From Microbacterium atlanticum (GTDB lineage: Bacteria; Actinomycetota; Actinomycetes; Actinomycetales; Microbacteriaceae), in assembly GCF_015277815.1 (NCBI RefSeq), contig NZ_CP063813.1, forward strand, positions 806,001 to 870,000: a stretch of DNA of 64,000 nucleotides, given 5' to 3'. Both the position numbers and the translations under genes were made by a program. Under the pieces are notes generated by a model. That model did no database searches. It was not told the DNA's origin and was given only the letters and a program-made list of their open reading frames with translations. Below, one piece after another: positions 62,301 to 64,000 of the stretch. Each line of letters begins with the position of its first letter. Positions within the stretch are counted from its first letter, which is position 1.

Positions 62301-63864
62301 CCCGTGGCTCGACGACCTCGAGACCACCGTCGACATCCGGGCGCTCCGCGCCGGGCGGCCGGGGAGCATCCTGCTCGGCAAGCGCGACGTCCCCGAGCGG
62401 CAGCTGCAGGAGCCGGTGTACTTCGAGCCCGACCGCGACGGCTCGCTCCTGGTCTACGGCACGAGCGGGTCGGGGAAGTCCACGGTGCTGCGCACCGCCG
62501 CGATCTCCGCGGCGATGGGACGTCGCGCCGAGAACGTCGCGGTGTACGGGCTGGACTTCGGCGCGGGTGCGCTCAAGAGCCTCGAGGTGCTGCCCCACGT
62601 CGGGTCGATCATCCCGGGCGACGACGCCGAGCGCGTCCAGCGCATCCTGCGGTCGCTCGGCGCCGTGCTCGACGACCGCGGCAAGCGGTTCTCGGCCGCC
62701 AACGCGTCGAGCATCGCGGAGTACCGAGAGCTCACCGGTCGCGACGAGCCGCGCATCATCCTGCTGCTGGACGGGCTGCCGCAGTTCCGCGGCGAGTGGG
62801 AGACGACCACCGCGCGGATGCCGTTCTACCAGGCGTTCATGCGCATCCTGGGCGAGGGGCGGCCCCTCGGCGTGCACGTCGTCGCGACCGCCGACCGCTC
62901 GGGGTCGGTGCCCACCGCGGTCAGCTCCAACATCTCGCGCCGCGTGATCCTGCGGCTCGCCGACGAGAACGCGTACTCGCTGCTGAACGCGCCGAAGGAC
63001 GTGCTGGACGAGCGCTCGGCGCCCGGCCGCGCGATCATCGACGGATTCGAGACGCAGATCGCGGTCCTGGGCGGCACCCCCAATGTCGCCGAGCAGACCA
63101 AGCTGCTCGGGCAGTGGGCCGCCGAGCTGCGCGCGCTCGGCGCGCGCGAGGTCGACGAGATCGGGTCGCTCCCGACCCGCCTGGCCTGGTCGGCGCTGCC
63201 GGACCGGATCGGGGACCTCCCCGCGCTCGGCATCGCCGAGGACACCCTCGCGCCCCGCGAGGTCGATCCGGTCGGCACCTTCGTCGTCGCCGGGCCGCCG
63301 CTGGCGGGCAAGACCAACGCGATGAAGGCGCTGGTCACCGCGATGGTGCGCTTCGACCCGGGCGTGAGGCTCTTCCACTTCGGAGGCCGCCGGTCGCAGC
63401 TGAAGGAGTTCGCGCCGTGGATGCGCAGCGCCACGACGCCCGACGAGGCCAAGGAGCTCGCGACCGAGCTCGCCGAGCTCGTGGCCGACGAGTCCATCGA
63501 GACCCGTCTCATGATCGTGATCGAGGATGTGCCCCAGTTCGCCGACTCGCCCGCCGAGCGGCCGCTCAAGGCCCTGTTCCAGGCCGTCAACCGCAGCGAG
63601 CACTTCCTCATCGGCGACGCCGACGTCACGCAGGTGACCAGCGGGTTCGGGCTCGTGGGCGACTTCAAGGGCGGACGCAAGGGCATCATCCTCAAGCCCG
63701 ACGCCTTCGACGGCGACGCGGTGTTCAAGGTGCCCTTCCCGAAGGTCAAGCGGGCGGACTTCCCCGACGGGCGCGGCATCTTCGTGCAGGCGGGCCGCCA
63801 GGTGACGGTGCAGCTGCCGCTCGTGGAGGCATCCGCTCTCCCCGTAGCCGTGCCGCAGCACTGA
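59341..63864 (+). CDS. FHA-FtsK/SpoIIIE ATPase, EssC-like type VII secretion motor
   Basis: A 1507-residue membrane ATPase. The N-terminus has a ubiquitin-like stretch (about 1-85) and an FHA domain (about 100-195, TIGRAAAADVVLDDPLVSKRHARIE). Two membrane helices lie at about 247-285. Three P-loop domains follow: GGTTGAGKSEF (K720; VIDEFAALAG as Walker B), YGTSGSGKSTV (K1046; LLLDGLPQFR, lacking the usual glutamate), and AGPPLAGKTNA (K1324; VIEDVPQFAD). The first domain is complete; the other two look weakened. The FHA head and length are those of EssC of type VII systems in Firmicutes, unlike mycobacterial EccC, which has no FHA. It should drive secretion of WXG100-type proteins; such a gene is expected just past the right edge. 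Confidence 0.9.
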   Translation: MRLKLTLQRRDGHHTDIVVTSDTTATVQDVARRIAETDPARSFVSSPRDVLTLEVASPTSSAFQLLEPDMLISDAPVGSGFVASIANLGADYVSSRRAGAPPAAILTVVAGPFAGREFPLPRGHFTIGRAAAADVVLDDPLVSKRHARIEVGASVELVDLNSANGIVVDGGLVQRLRVIPGQRFALGDTELVVRMVQDFAPVEQDPVLERGGSLLFNRSPRVEPRYVGEELPEPRLPKDPVSRLFPWPMLVAPVILGASIFAMTGNPRSLLVVLLSPLMLLGNFISQRTQVGQRVRKEAEIFERTFEELEEKLYRERPREREVRNAEVPPVAVVFDEAMRLGPMLWTRRPEHWNFLSVRLGTSEAPSRTTIKRAENPDALQEYVDRVDRLRERYRIIDGVPVLESLQSVGVIGVAGPPREAADALRGLCVQLFGLHSPNELVAVAITEPQWATQLEWLKWLPHTTSERSPFRDMPLSDSASTGAALLSALEELVMRRSKAASSPRLPLDDDWDPMRYGTDVRRAAEDATFPGQTAVVVIVTADAPVDRARLTQVLERGADVGVYGLFVAPVVEALPAVCRSFVDVSGGLEAARAGTVRSGVEYPATAVEGVSNELMSVLARRLAPVADSSTVIEDSSDIPNSVMFLSVVGPEIASDPSFAVERWRENNTIVDRSGATLPRLKKAGSLRAIVGQGATDAMTLDLRAQGPHALVGGTTGAGKSEFLQAWVLGMAAAHSPDRVTFLFVDYKGGSAFADCVELPHCVGLVTDLSPHLVRRALTSLRAELHHREHLFNRKKAKDLLELEKRRDPDAPPALVIVIDEFAALAGEVPEFVDGVVDIAQRGRSLGIHLIMATQRPAGVIKDNLRANTNLRVALRMADESDSKDVVDDPVAARFDPGIPGRGIAKTGPGRLVPFQSAYAGGWSTDEAPAADVSVAELRFGSVQRWELDDQGEATDDTADPGPNDQKRIVATLVAAAAQARIPAPRRPWLDDLETTVDIRALRAGRPGSILLGKRDVPERQLQEPVYFEPDRDGSLLVYGTSGSGKSTVLRTAAISAAMGRRAENVAVYGLDFGAGALKSLEVLPHVGSIIPGDDAERVQRILRSLGAVLDDRGKRFSAANASSIAEYRELTGRDEPRIILLLDGLPQFRGEWETTTARMPFYQAFMRILGEGRPLGVHVVATADRSGSVPTAVSSNISRRVILRLADENAYSLLNAPKDVLDERSAPGRAIIDGFETQIAVLGGTPNVAEQTKLLGQWAAELRALGAREVDEIGSLPTRLAWSALPDRIGDLPALGIAEDTLAPREVDPVGTFVVAGPPLAGKTNAMKALVTAMVRFDPGVRLFHFGGRRSQLKEFAPWMRSATTPDEAKELATELAELVADESIETRLMIVIEDVPQFADSPAERPLKALFQAVNRSEHFLIGDADVTQVTSGFGLVGDFKGGRKGIILKPDAFDGDAVFKVPFPKVKRADFPDGRGIFVQAGRQVTVQLPLVEASALPVAVPQH

Positions 63865-63901
63865 CGGGCGGCGACGGGGCAGGCGGGCGCGGGGTCATGC
63901 C

Positions 63902-63998
63902 ATGGGGAATGGTCCCCATCGCCCCCCGTCGATCGCGTCGGTTAGGTTTCTGATGTCCCGCCCGGGGTGGGTCGGGTTACCTGAGTGAGGGAGTTGAC
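63902..63998 (+). promoter_or_regulatory. Inverted repeat and promoter for an off-window gene (probable WXG100)
   Basis: Perfect 7-base arms ATGGGGA (63902-63908) and TCCCCAT (63913-63919) with a four-base loop. TAGGTT (from about 63942) may be a -10 box, and GAGGGAG near 63987 is a ribosome site seven or so bases before the window ends, so a start codon must lie at or past base 64000. Confidence 0.5.
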
Positions 63999-64000
63999 GA

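Noticed and set aside
60844..63861. A 1005-codon minus-strand frame opposite the EssC-like ATPase
   Set aside because: Antisense shadow; no motif, and the plus-strand protein has intact P-loops and FHA.
1..64000. tRNA, rRNA, CRISPR arrays, insertion sequences or prophage genes
   Set aside because: No cloverleaf-like gene with TTCGAAT-type arms, no spaced short repeats of CRISPR form and no transposase or integrase motif was found on reading both strands.

Overview
The window is high-GC (roughly 70 percent) bacterial chromosome with dense, mostly protein-coding content. Codon use, GTG starts, SARP-type regulators, an F420-type oxidoreductase, a PerM-purN-purH neighbourhood and many leaderless promoters point to an actinomycete. 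My best guess is Microbacteriaceae (Microbacterium-like), an inference from gene families and style, not from a marker gene. I saw no rRNA, tRNA, CRISPR array, insertion sequence or prophage; it reads as core or lineage-specific chromosome. No gap between genes exceeds 300 bases.

Layout. 1-3522: the end of a DrrAB-type ABC exporter, a PAS-GAF-GGDEF cyclase and a MarR regulator. 3544-4783: a small unknown protein and a degenerate EAL protein. 4793-16408: a membrane-anchored glycosidase-like protein, then a tightly coupled eight-gene operon (sugar-binding lipoprotein, two permeases, nagZ, anmK, a BadF-type sugar kinase, murQ, rpiR/murR). This reads as uptake and salvage of peptidoglycan amino sugars through an ABC importer. 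16478-22792: glutathione peroxidase, CHAD protein, PcrA helicase, SseB protein, LigD-type polymerase. 22906-30921: a lipoprotein, an HtrA-like lipoprotein protease and two tandem SARP/AfsR-like regulators. The first three transcription units share 11-bp direct repeats at a fixed distance from the -10 box. 30937-36903: DNA ligase, an AspT/YidE-type transporter, and a LuxR-family (LAL) regulator broken by one in-frame TAG. 37086-42577: AI-2E transporter, acyl-CoA dehydrogenase, small unknowns, AraC regulator. 42653-44823: an RsbQ-like hydrolase coupled to a second PAS-GAF-GGDEF protein. 44884-52798: P-type ATPase, TetR, FAD-Rieske oxidoreductase, sucCD, F420-type oxidoreductase. 52852-58048: NCS2 purine permease, perM, purN, purH. 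58119-64000: an RDD-FHA membrane protein and an EssC-like FtsK/SpoIIIE ATPase, the start of a type VII secretion locus that runs off the right edge.

Common logic. In the salvage operon, imported GlcNAc-MurNAc material would be split by cytoplasmic NagZ, phosphorylated by AnmK or the BadF-type kinase, and converted to GlcNAc-6-P by MurQ under an RpiR sensor. Two GGDEF proteins of the same architecture and a degenerate EAL protein suggest c-di-GMP signalling, one branch fed by an RsbQ-type ligand hydrolase. Many genes start exactly six bases after a TANNNT box, so leaderless transcription is probably common here. Family assignments come from reading the translations against remembered family motifs; no search was run.
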